Source: Zygnema cylindricum (lineage: Eukaryota > Streptophyta > Zygnematophyceae > Zygnematales > Zygnemataceae). Taken from it: DNA of 62,000 bases. This document shows positions 42,756 through 53,030 of this stretch, piece after piece. The DNA is taken from assembly GCA_037447655.1 (NCBI GenBank), contig JBBHKE010000447.1, positions 1-62,000 of the forward strand. The letters are read 5' to 3'. A program made the translations under genes and the position numbers. Under the pieces are notes generated by a model. That model did not search any database, was not told the origin of the DNA, and saw only the letters and a list, made by a program, of their open reading frames with translations. Position 1 is the first letter of the stretch. Each line of letters begins with the position of its first letter.

Positions 42756-42959
42756 GCAGTATTTTGCTAAAACTAGTAAAATACCTTCTAATTCATTCTG
42801 CCTCCTTCTAAATGACGCAACAGCCATAGCCTGCCTTTGGTCCTCTCATTCTCTCTCTTTATATTCTAACTAAAATATAGAAGTGAACTATTAATTACCT
42901 TTTTTTAACACTCTATTTATTTTTCCAATACTGACCTAGAAAATACATAAAATTCAACA

Positions 42960-43671
42960 TCTTCAATGGGAAATGGTAATCGAAATGTTCCAACACAATT
43001 TCATCGGAAAGGCTTCACTCGGAAGAACTTAGTTATGAGAAGCGATCTCTAATACACTCACGAACTGGAGAGGTTAACCTTCACATGAGGTAATAATTCG
43101 CTGTTTAACATTGCTTTCTATAACTGTATATGCAATTGTTTCAATTTTGTGATGGTTCAGGGTTATGACAACTTCACTTATTCGACTTAGAATGGGTTCA
43201 ATAAAGAGAACCAAAGACCCAAGAAGAACCGCAAAAAGAAAGTCGACCAAATTGGAAAACCAAAGATAAATTTGACTGGAATTTTTTAATGAGCCTCTTT
43301 TTCCTGATGATTGTTCTTGAGATATACTAATATGGTCAAAATATTGTCAAACTGTTGGGAAAAGACGAACGTATCAATCAATCCCCGAGTGAGGATTAGT
43401 TTTTTACTCTCCTCAGACTCACCTTTCGAAATTCTCGGACGGTCTTTTCATCAGATTGGGTTGTGAAATTAATCTGACGGTCACTGTTGCCTCTCCTCTT
43501 GATCTGCCATAAGATCAGCAGACATTCAACCAATTTCAATTACTCATGCTAGACAACTTCCATGTTGACGAAGATGGCTCATTCCCTTCTGACATTGCAA
43601 GCTGAAAGAATTCACAGAAAACATTACTTTGTAATCTGCCTATTGAGTACGAAAAGAATCCAATTTCAAAC
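42960..43671. other. No recognisable feature
   Basis: The next carB exons would be expected here on the minus strand, but I cannot read any. Confidence 0.4.
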
Positions 43672-44944
43672 CTGGCAAAGATCATCCTTTGTCAATTCTT
43701 CCAGCTTGCCCGCGAACTTGGTCAAAAAATCCTTTGTCTAGAAGCTCTCCCAACTGAGAGAGAAACCAAAGATCGATATTGGACAAGTCAAATGCCTCTT
43801 TCTGACTCATTCCCCGCTTCATGGCGGCATAAAGGGCATACCGTACATATGGTCGGGGTTTGGAGTTCGCAGAGAGTACTTGAGTTTATCCATACTCCAT
43901 TCCTGCTGCTTCACCTGAATATTCTCAATAGTTCTTCCCATACTCTTTGGTAAGCCTTAGTTTTTTCTTAAAATGCCGGCGGTAAAAACAAAGAATGATG
44001 ACGACACTCTAATGTACATGACAACAAGAATGAAAAAAATGCTTGGAATGTGTATGCATAAAACTTTTAGCTAACAGATATTGAAGTCACAGAATACAGT
44101 CAACAAATGTCCATCAAAAATCAAAATAAGTTTTTTAGTTTGTGCGGCTGTGCGACAAACATAAAAAACTTTTAAACATCAAAAATCTTTGGCACTATCC
44201 ACGAACTGATAAAAAGATAAAAATACTAGCTAAGCTCTCAACAATGATAGAAATAAAGGCCATGCTGAGAAAACTTACATTCTATTCACAGCCCCAACCA
44301 GCATGGCCTATCTCCAATGGGCGAAGAGCCTTCTGGAATGATTCCTGCAATGTACGGCCAATGGCCATTGCTTCACCACTGATTTCATCTGTGTTGTCAA
44401 AAGGGGTTCGGAGCCTAGAAATTTCTCAAAAGCGAAGCGAGGAATCTGCATAAAATAGAAGAACACACAAAGTTACTTTAATCAAGTCATTACATTTCTG
44501 GCTGACAGTAAAGAATAAATGCCTTTAACTAGTCTATGTTCACCAGTGCACTCCAACTTCCAAACACATTCAAATCATAACATTCTCCTCCATGCAATCT
44601 TCTAGTGAAATAAGACACTTCAACAACCATCAACTAATTTAACTTCACTGAAAGAAAAAACCCACCTTCGTAACCACGTAATCAATAGATAGGTAACCAC
44701 GTAATCAATAGATAGTTCAAAACTTGCTGGAGTCTTCTTGGCGATGTCATTTGGAAGTTTGTCAAGTGTATATCCGACTGACAACTTAGCAGCCATTTTG
44801 GCAATAGGAAATCCAGTGGCTTTGGAGGCTAGAGCTGATGAACGAGACACCCGAGGGTTCATTTCAATGACCATGACTTCCCCTTTCTTTGGATTTATCG
44901 CAAATTGCACATTGGAACTGCCACACTCTACTCCATCTTCTCCG

Positions 44945-45055
44945 GTGATCGCTACGGCATAATCACGAAGTCTCTGCATTTCTAATTACATGGTCAGCCA
45001 TCGCTACGTCATAATGACGAAGTCTCTGCATTTCTTATTACATGGTCAGCCAGCA
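44945..45055 (-). repeat. About 52-bp tandem duplication over a carB splice acceptor
   Basis: TCGCTACGGCATAATCACGA... to ...CATGGTCAGCCA is repeated with three or four differences, so the 5' edge of the fourth carB block and its intron acceptor are present twice. Confidence 0.85.
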
Positions 45056-46552
45056 GTTACAGGCCAGAATACTGAAAATTAGGGACATAGCAGATTTAGG
45101 ACAAAATTACCCACATGCAGAACAAATTGAAAGAAACTATCTTTAGACTAAACTAGATATAATGCCAAAATACAACTCCAACTCTAGTCGTATTTAATTA
45201 CTTTACAACAAAGAGATAAAAATCGTGAGCTCTTGTGAAAAGTTTAATGGCTTTATGAACCTTACATAAATTTATTCTAGCAATTACAAGACAAATTCTT
45301 GAATCTAAAGGAATGCTAACTTAAAAATGGAGGACGATGGAAATATCAATTATTTTGGCATCACATTCATGAAAACATTACAGCAAGTACTTGATATCCT
45401 CTAATTCAAGACACACAAAAGCGCACATGTTGGCAACGTCTTATTGATGAAATTTGCAACTTTACCACGGTCAAACACATGTGGCCAAAATGAGACGTCT
45501 AGCATTAATACCAGCGTGATCTGTGCTAGTACTTTCCCTGATATTCCTTATCACCTAATCACCTAAGGTCTGAGCAGGCGCAAAAATGATAGAATCGCCA
45601 GTTTGGACACCCATGGGGTCAATATTCTCAATAGAGCAAATGATGACAACATTGTCCGCCAAGTCTCGCATCACTTCCAGCTCATATTCCTTCCATCCAA
45701 GAAGAGATTTTTCCACCAGAACTTGCCAACATATGGATCATATTCAAAATCATAATCTAGGACCCTCAGTTAACGGAGAGGAAACTGCAAACAATTTCGA
45801 GCAATGTCATCATTGTGGGGCGAGAAAGCCAACATCCAAACCTCACGAGACATGGATCACATAACTATGTTGGTATATCTTCTCATAAAAATGACGCTTG
45901 GAAAACAATATGACGAGGAAAACAACTTTGCAGTTGCATACTATACAGATAACGAGGCTGTGATGTGCAAGCAAAACTAGCTTACATTGTCAAAATTAAT
46001 TCAAATGTCTGGAAAACAAAACACACTGAGTTGTTGCGCTTGCAACCAGACCTGCCTTGCAAATTAGCTCAAATTCATCCTTCTTATATGCAATATTAGA
46101 GTGAATGTCGGCCTGATAATCAAAGGGTAATTTCCAATCATCTCAGCAATTGCACAGGATTCCTGCAAAGGCAAAAAGGTGAATGGGCCACATTAGCTTC
46201 TTTCTGTTGGCAAAAATTTCACCATGCAAAGTGACACATCAATTATTTTTCCCTCCCATCGACAAACAATCGCTTGGTATATATTTGCACAGATCTAAAA
46301 ATAAGACTGCATTCCTATTCGGACATTGCACTAACTTGCTCACATTTTAGACTGGCGTTAAACCTTACGCCCTTTTCAATTTACACCCAAATGCCATTTT
46401 TCTACCATTTTCTTCAAAATTTGATTAGTGTTGGAAAGGTACAGTTCATGACAATCCTCCAAAAGCAAAAAAAAAACAATGCTCCAAACAACTGAAAAAA
46501 AATTCGGACCTCTCAATTTATTGAACAATAACATCAATAACTTGGTAAAAAC

Positions 46553-47447
46553 TAGTGTTGTGTATCGGTAAAAAACTTATCGCGATAACACCGATACCGA
46601 TAGTTATCGGTTATCGAACGGTCAGAGGTTCCGATATATCGGTCTGGGACCAACAAATTCCATATCGGCGATAACTTAAAAAATATATAGTATGCATACA
46701 ATAGTACTTTATAACATACTGTATTATTTTATTGATATTATATAGCGTGGCATGCCACGTATGACAATTTGTTCCGTTACAGTTTAACTACAATTTATTA
46801 CGGTAAACGGAGCACATAAACGTTGGCCGGTTAACTTAACAAAAATTTTACGGCGACGTACGGAAATTTACTAAAAAACTGGTGAACATGGAACTGGAAA
46901 AGGACGGCGGACACAAAAGTACAACGGACGCAAAATAACATTCTGCGCGTCGCCGGAATCGAACCGACGACTTAAAATGAGAAAACACGAACGGACGGGC
47001 CAGCGTGAGCGCCGACATCCCGGTATGGCTCTTTTGGCAGCTTTTGCCAAAAAAGCCGATCGATTGACACGTGGCAGGTCCTCAGTGGATCTCAAAGAAT
47101 TAAGGGACAAAGCCATGGCGTCGGATGTGAAAGGTACATCGTTTTTACTGGATCCGTATCAAAATCGTACAGATTTCATGGCGGCTACGGTATTTTCTAT
47201 GCTTGTACACGTCCGGAGAATATGACGTACAGTTGAGTGTACAGACCGTACATTTATCTATACGGTCCGTAAAGTTATCGCCGATAATTATCGTTATCGG
47301 CATTATCGCCGATAATTACCCGATATTATCGGCTACTTATCGGCGATATGACCGATGTCGATATATCGTACCAATATATCGATTATCGGATACCCGAAAA
47401 AAGGCCCATATCGGTTATCGGCAAATCCTTACCAATACACAACACTA
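46553..47447. mobile_element. hAT-like non-autonomous DNA element, 895 bp
   Basis: Terminal inverted repeats TAGTGTTGTGTATCGGTAA (left) and TAGTGTTGTGTATTGGTAA (right, inverted) match at 18 of 19 bases. The flanking 8-bp duplication GTAAAAAC is perfect (46545-46552 and 47448-47455). TIRs starting TAG/CAG-TG and 8-bp duplications are the hAT hallmark. Both ends are filled with TATCGG/CCGATA words (subterminal repeats). No transposase. The unique centre has a 14-bp palindrome CGTGGCATGCCACG (about 46746) and a tRNA T-arm-like segment (46947-46970). It lies in a carB intron. Confidence 0.93.
46940..47010 (-). other. tRNA-like segment inside the hAT element
   Basis: On the minus strand the B box GGTTCGATTCC is a perfect polymerase III consensus, within a five-pair T stem (GTCGG/CCGGC) and a seven-base loop. 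A D-arm-like GCGCTCACGCTGG lies upstream at a plausible distance. The acceptor stem does not clearly pair. A tRNA relic or SINE head is likely. Confidence 0.5.
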
Positions 47448-47916
47448 GTAAAAACCTATTTCAGCGTATCTCTTGTAAAAACAAATGCACCTCTAGAGTG
47501 AAACCTGTATAAGCGTATCTCTTGTCAAAAAAAACGTACTTCTACAGTGTTAGTTGTGCTTGAAGGAGGTTTCTTTACTCCCAACTTTTTCATTGCGACC
47601 TTGAGAAGCTCACGATCTTCAACTTTGTTGATGGCGTCAAGCTTTCCACCAATGAGCTCAACACCGTAGTTGTCAAAGACACCTTTCTTCGCCAACGCCT
47701 TTGCCAAGTTCAAAGTCGTCTGTGCTCCCATAGATGGCAAAACTGCATCTAGCATCTCTTTGCCAATGACCAACTCCACCAGTTGTGGAGTCATGGGGGC
47801 CACATAGATTCGATCAACCGTCCCAGGGTCAATCATGATTCTTGTCGGCTTTGAGTTGAAAAGAATCACTGTGTAACCCTCCTCTTTCACCCTCCTCTTT
47901 TAGAGCTTTGCAAGCC

Positions 47917-48640
47917 ATGCAGTGAGAAAGAAACATCATAATAATCTCATTATTAGTGCATGAAGACTTGTACACGCCATAAAATAATGAAAATGTCAAA
48001 GAGGATTTTTTTTAAACCATCTGCAATAAATAGGAACTTGCAATGGTTGCAATAAAACAACAAGACTAACATCCTGTCACAGGCTAAGAGTTATATGTAA
48101 ATGGACTAAACCTATGTTTGTCTAGTTTTGAAAAAATGTTATACAAATTGAGATGAGCAACAAGATTTTAATGAATTTGAAACAAAAATTAATGTTCATG
48201 CACCTCACACGAGGCGATTGTCCAAGCGATCCATGAAAGCATTATTGTTATCCCCATTGCAACCAATTTCTTTCGTCTTGAGGGAGTAGAAAAAATGATG
48301 CAAGGCGATAACATATATTATTTTTCTATTATGTAGACAGGTAATAGTACCTTTCATTTATCTATTACGCACAAAAGCAATAACGTTTTCATTTGTGTAT
48401 TATGCAAACAGACTAGTTGAAAAAACAAACCTGCGTTCCTAAATAATTAAATTCACAATACCTATCTATTTTGCAAACAAGTTATTTCTATTACGCAAAC
48501 AAACAATAACGTTATCATTTGTGTATTATGCAAACGGATTGGTTGAAAAAACAAACCAGCGTTCCAGAATAATTAAAGTCACATGTCTGGCCGATAATAA
48601 TGGGCCCAGCACCAAAAATCATAATTTTTTTAAAACCTGC
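47917..48640. other. No recognisable feature
   Basis: AT-rich. The missing 5' exons of carB (transit peptide, first residues) would lie upstream on this side but are not visible. A roughly 100-bp segment with TTCATTTGTGTATTATGCAA is repeated at about 48390 and 48508. Confidence 0.4.
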
Positions 48641-48642
48641 TC

Positions 48643-49770
48643 GCTTCCTTACTGTTGAAAGACCAACCTGCTCGCTTCCTTACTGTTGAAATACCAGCAT
48701 CTTCCATGCTCTGCAGGGCTTCGTTTTTGCAACAACAAGGCGAGCTTCCGCCACACAATTTTTTACTACTGCCGAAGCTCAGCGTTTTGGTTGGCGCTTC
48801 TTCTCAAAGCATTACTTCTACAGCCCTGTAAATCCGGGTGGTTGAAAATTTAGGATGCTGTTGGTCAAAAAAAGTTGAGTTTTTCCTGACTATTACACCC
48901 AAAAAAGTTGAGTTTTCCTTGTTGTTGGTAACCGATTTCTATTTTCTCAACTTTGCCATTGTCGAGTAAAAAATAAACAACATAAAGAGCATTCTTGCAA
49001 GTTGTCAGTCATGGCAGCTATGTCTGTATCTTCAGCTATGCTGAAATCTGTATGGATCGCGGGTTGCAAAGATGGTTTTTGTCATTTGTCGCAAGTCGAC
49101 AAGGCTCGACTGTCCAACCGCCAACTACACCAACTACAACTAGAACTACACCAATTACAACTACATTGAAGCCCTCGTAGCGAATGAAAGCTCGAGCAGG
49201 GAAAAATCACGCTACAGTGATGCGCATCATACGCGCACACTTCACTTCTACAGCGATAGGGGAAGCTTCCACCACACACTTTGTTACTGCCACCGAAGGT
49301 AAGCGTCTCTGAAGCTAAGCGCCTGGGCTCGCGCTTCACCTCAAAGCATTTCTTCTTCAACACTGTAAATTCAGATGCTTGAAGATATGCGTTATTGCTG
49401 GTCAAAAAAGTGTGTTTTTCCTTTGCTCAAACTTTCCTTCGCTGAGAGAGCTTCACTCGGCTGCACGCCGAGATGAGGTGTCGACAGATGACGGCCGAGC
49501 CTTACGACAAATGGTAGAAGTTGTCTTTGCAAACCCCGATTGTTACAGATTTCAGCATAGGTGAAAATGTATATATATCTGCCATGACTGACAGCCTGCA
49601 AAAGAATGTTCTTTATGTCATTTGTTTTTCACTTTGACAATGGCACCAAAGTTAAAGAAAATATAACTCGATTACTATCACCAAGAGAAATCGAGAAGCG
49701 AATGAGGGAATTATAAGAATAAGGTTTGTATGGAGGTTCGTTGGTGAGAAAGCTAGCAAGAACTATCCTT
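48643..49770. mobile_element. Inverted-repeat element with internal direct repeats
   Basis: The arms at about 48900-49095 and 49485-49690 are imperfect inverted repeats, sharing CATAAAGA-CATTCTT, CTGTCAGTCATGGCAG and CCATTGTC. Inside, about 48740-48890 and 49250-49410 are diverged direct repeats (GGCGAGCTTCCGCCACACA / GGGAAGCTTCCACCACACA). A 32-bp tandem duplication (CCTGCTCGCTTCCTTACTG...) is at 48643-48706. No protein is recognised. Ends and target duplication are not resolved. Confidence 0.55.
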
Positions 49771-50018
49771 GCTATGGATGATGGAAGCTTCTTGCAAGCC
49801 ATTTGTTGAAATCTTTAGATTTATGGAGTATTTTCTAGGTCTGAATAGCTTAATAGAAAAAAGAAAGAAAAGCGCAGGCAGTCTGCCTCCACCTCTTTTC
49901 TCTACCCCCTATACTTGTTGTAGTCGCTGAAAGAGAGAGAGAGTGGTGGAGCCATGGCTGCCTCAGCTCCATGGGCAGGACTAAAGAGTGACATAAGTCA
50001 CTCTCAACAAATGGTTGA

Positions 50019-50090
50019 GTCCGGCAGAACTCGAACCTCCGACCGGCAAAACGCGGAGTAGCGATCAACTTTAACCAGTCTGTCGTAGGA
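50019..50090 (-). other. tRNA-like segment, antisense in solo LTR J
   Basis: B box GGTTCGAGTTC (50027-50037 complement) and A-box-like TGGTTAAAGTT. Homologous to the segments in the C LTRs. Confidence 0.55.
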
Positions 50091-50630
50091 GTTCGTTAAA
50101 TGACATATTGTGTGATAACTACTTCAACTGTGTCATGTTCTTTCATCCGATTAACGCACATATGAATGAAGGGACATAAAACTAGTTAATATTTAGTGCG
50201 AACGTGATCCCGCACGAATTCGACGGCTAACATTTAATGTCGGTTTTTATCCAACGGCATATATCGCCGCCGAGATCTCGGAATGGTCACTTTGGCGTTT
50301 TTGGATGTGGCATGACCTAGCGCCATGTGGAGGGATAATATTTGGTCGCGAGAATTATGGAGAACATACGGACGAGTAACATGTGGATAGGCGTCCACTT
50401 ATTGGCCTTGTCGTACACAGGCCGTACATAAAGGACATCGGCCATACTACCTTTTTGTACTTTACAATCATGTGATTAGATAGTGTAGTAGATACAGGTT
50501 GTGAGAGGCAAGTAGGACTTAGCAATTTTTGTAGACAGTCACCTCTCTCTCTTTGAGAGTTTGTATAAATTGGCATCTTTGCCACCTCATAACGTATCGC
50601 CTGGTTGGCCGTTTTCAGTGATTATTTTTG

Positions 50631-50672
50631 CTACGGACTCAAGGGAGTCCAGGCTGCACAAGGGTGCAGTCA
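50631..50672 (+). promoter_or_regulatory. Paired leader hairpins in solo LTR J
   Basis: GGACTC-AAGG-GAGTCC, then CTGCAC-AAGG-GTGCAG. Against CTACAC/GTGTAG in LTRs D, G and I, both strands of the stem changed together (A to G and T to C), which keeps pairing. Confidence 0.7.
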
Positions 50673-50789
50673 GATTGTCAATTTGTTTTCTTAGGCAGCA
50701 GCGGTTGTGGCTGAAAGTGGGTTAGTTAAAAACTACCTAGAGGCTTCCTGGATTCTGTAGTCTAATGGAGGACACGGAATTGCACCATT

Positions 50790-51769
50790 AGTGAGAGCTT
50801 CAATTCGAAAACAAGAACAAGTGGGCAGCTTATATACTAAAGGCGCCGCAACTAGTAACAGAACAATTATGCATAATCCCCAACTGCATGTTCATGTATG
50901 ACGTGCGTACTAGGTCATCGCGCAACACAACTTTGTACTCTTTGCAGACGCCTTGTTAGGCACCACCCCATTTTTTTAGGGTTCGTGTTTTTTCGCGTGA
51001 CGAGTGAGCGTTGCCAAAAATAGTGTGACGAAAGGGCGCTAACAGAAATAGCGTGACGAAAGTGCGTTACGACATTTTGTTTGTATTTTTTGTTGGATTT
51101 TTGAATGCGTACATCGTGTGCGAAATTTTTTGATTTCCGTTGGTTGCCATCTTGACACGTATGCTAATTATCCAACGTGTCGCATCTCAATTTTTTTCTG
51201 TAATTGGTGATGTACCTCGCGAGGTACATCACCAATTACAGAAACTTTCGACGCGAATGCTTCGCGAAAAAATATCCAACGGTCACTGTTAACTCCCAGA
51301 ATTTTGAAGAATATTAACAAGATTCTCTGTAATGTTGTTTTCCGCATAAAAACAAAATAAGACGTACGGCGTAATACGGAGAGGTCCGAATTTCTGTAAA
51401 CAACCTCACTTTTCGTCTAATGGAACTTCACCCTAAGACTATTACATTGGCCTCGGTTACATCGCGAATAGTCTGTAAACAAGTTTTTACATACGTGTTC
51501 TGATTTGAGTGGTTCCTTGTAAGTTGACGATCAAATCTTTAAAATAGTCAAATATTTGAAAACCGACCATTTTCGTATGGAAATCCGTACTTTCGTATCA
51601 CATACGTGTACTTCGCAAGTGTACCGCGTCAATGTACCTCAGAGATCTCCTTCACTCTGTTGACTTTCAGGAAAAAACCGTATTTCTTTTCGGCAAAGAT
51701 TTTACGGTCACCTTGTCCGAAGGCACGTGACTTTGGAGACCTGTGATTTTATTTTTATTTATTTTTAAT
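50790..51769. other. No gene; palindrome and K-like end inside
   Basis: Contains repeated GTGTGACGAAAG-type words (about 51015-51070), a perfect 50-bp palindrome (51195-51244), and at about 51409-51445, inverted, the same GGGTGAA...GACGAAAAGTGAGG motif that starts both K copies. Confidence 0.55.
51195..51244. repeat. Perfect 50-bp palindrome
   Basis: Each 25-base half reads TTTCTGTAATTGGTGATGTA + CCTCG and then its exact complement, with no spacer, centred between 51219 and 51220. Confidence 0.92.
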
Positions 51770-52546
51770 GCCTCGATATATCGGCGATATATTGGCGATA
51801 TATCGCGATGCATTGGTGATGCATCGCGATATTTTGGTTTTCGATATATCGAAGCGATATATCGATTATCGGGTACCTCAAATTCGATATATATGGAATA
51901 TCGGCAAAAGGCCCTCGATCAGAGATCGCAAAAGTCAAAATTTTACATAACCGAAACCGACCGTTTTTTTTTTTCAAAATCTGAGTGACCGACGCCCGAC
52001 CGGGTTATGTCACGCTCCAAAATTGTTAACCGTCAACCGACCAGCGTTTACGAAAATAAAAATTAACCGAATCTCGATTTCTCGCGACTAACCGTGCCCG
52101 CCCGTAACCGAAAAAGTACAAAATTAACCAATGTACGACGTATGAATAAGCCAATAATTACAATTTGTCGCGTTCCCTAAGATTTGCGAAATGAATAGTG
52201 TTACTACCGTGTCAGATTTGCGACGCTTTGTCGCGTTCCCTAAGATTTGCGAAATGAATAGTGTTAACGCTAATCATGATGTCACGTACTTCCACGATAC
52301 CAAAGAGTACAAAGTACAAGAATGTTGGATTATATGGATAGTACAAAATTTTCATTTATTTTGGTTTTTTGGTTGACCGACCGTAACCGACCGTTTTTTT
52401 TTCCTAGTGAATCAACCGACCGTAACCGCCCTACCCCCAAAATTTGGCAACCGAATCCGTTCCGGATCCGGCGCGGGCGGTTGGTTAACAGTCGGTCACG
52501 GTTTCGGTTGACCGTTTGCGACCTCTGCCCTCGATACCCAACACTA
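51770..52546. mobile_element. TATCGG-family hAT-like element, copy 2 (5' truncated)
   Basis: Dense ATATATCG/TATCGGC words, then a right end ...CCCAACACTA at 52546, inverted TAGTGTTGGGTATCG, matching the end of the element at 46553-47447. No left terminal repeat is seen near 51770. A second element is inserted 11 bp before its end (51920-52527). Confidence 0.75.
51920..52527. mobile_element. hAT-like non-autonomous element, 608 bp, ACCG-rich
   Basis: Ends CAGAGATCGCAAA and, inverted, CAGAGGTCGCAAA (12 of 13 match). The flanking 8-bp duplication CCCTCGAT is perfect (51912-51919 and 52528-52535). The subterminal regions are filled with ACCGAACCG-like words. It contains a 62-bp tandem duplication (GTCGCGTTCCCTAAGATTTG..., about 52167-52290). 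No transposase. It lies in the TATCGG element. Confidence 0.92.
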
Positions 52547-52734
52547 ATTGTAGTGCTCAAATGTGTATAGCAATATAGAGTGTCGTTTATTTCATAGTTC
52601 AAAAGTAGGTGAAAGTAGGGCCATACAAAATGCCTATTGTATGTAAAACATACAATTTGACCTTAAGACCCATATTGTATTGGTCGCAAAATGAAAAAAA
52701 TAGTAACAGGGTTGATGCACATCGATTGATAGAG
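52547..52734. other. No recognisable feature
   Basis: Short AT-rich spacer between two hAT-like pieces. Confidence 0.4.
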
Positions 52735-52927
52735 ACTTATTCGAATAAGGACGGGTACGGGCAGTCGTGAGAAATCGAGTTTCGGTTAACTTTTATTTTC
52801 GTAAACGCATTTTGGGTAACGGTTAACAATTTTGGAGCGTGACATAACCCGGTGGGGCGTCGGGTACTCAGATTTTGAAAAAAAAAAAACGGTCGGTTTC
52901 GGTTATCTAAAATTTTGACTTTTGCGA
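52735..52927. mobile_element. End fragment of the ACCG-rich hAT-like element, inverted
   Basis: About 190 bp matching 51920-52110 in opposite orientation, ending GACTTTTGCGACCTCT. Only one end is present. Confidence 0.8.
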
Positions 52928-53030
52928 CCTCTAACCTGTAGCAATTTATCGTGCCAATCTATCGATTATCGGTAGGTTAAAAAAAAGGGCATGTCGGTTA
53001 TTGGCAAATGGCTATCCATACATAACACTA
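52928..53030. mobile_element. TATCGG-family hAT-like element, copy 3 (right end only)
   Basis: Reads ATCTATCGATTATCGG... to CATAACACTA and matches the right 95 bp of the element at 46553-47447. Confidence 0.75.

Larger units (their letters stand above)
41858..42959 (-). mobile_element. Copia LTR I
   Basis: 1102 bp; minus strand TGTTGAATTT at 42959 to GAATTTCA at 41858. Close to solo LTR G. The flanking 5-mers (CACAG, TCTTC) do not match, so it is either the 5' LTR of relic H with the gag region deleted or a rearranged LTR. It carries leader hairpins (42123-42165) and a tRNA-like segment (42682-42755). Confidence 0.88.
43672..47916 (-). pseudogene. carB: Carbamoyl-phosphate synthase large chain (carB), broken partial copy
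   Basis: Six exon-like blocks on the minus strand code for the first ATP-grasp half of CPSase large chain (glutamine, bicarbonate and ATP to carbamoyl phosphate; plastidial in plants, feeding arginine and pyrimidine synthesis). Blocks: 47546-47916 (EEGYTVILFNSKPTRIMIDP, VLPSMGAQTTLNLA), 46027-46162 (NYPLIIRPTFTL), 45545-45721 ([23 protein letters not shown]), 44666-44973 ([20 protein letters not shown]), 44279-44445 (FAFEKFLGS, LLTTQMKSV) and 43672-43914 (EWSMDKLKYSLRTPNPD, YALYAAMKRGMS). Each carries damage. There are tandem duplications of 13 bp (about 47881-47906), 8 bp (about 45551-45566) and 23 bp (about 44669-44714). There is a deletion of about 16 bp removing the Gly-rich ATP loop (about 46085), and single-base shifts in the last two blocks. 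The N-terminal exon and the whole second half are missing. It is not functional. Confidence 0.9.
49804..50784 (+). mobile_element. Solo LTR J (copia, C family)
   Basis: 981 bp, TGTTGAAATC...GGAATTGCA, with a perfect 5-bp target duplication CCATT (49799-49803 and 50785-50789). Similar to the LTRs of C. It has an antisense tRNA-like segment (50019-50090), leader hairpins (50631-50672) and the terminal ATGGAG. The small minus-strand frames here are artefacts. Confidence 0.93.

Noticed and set aside
41853-42964. LTR I as a clean solo LTR like G and J
   Set aside because: The flanking 5-mers CACAG and TCTTC do not match, and one flank is copia integrase while the other is not.
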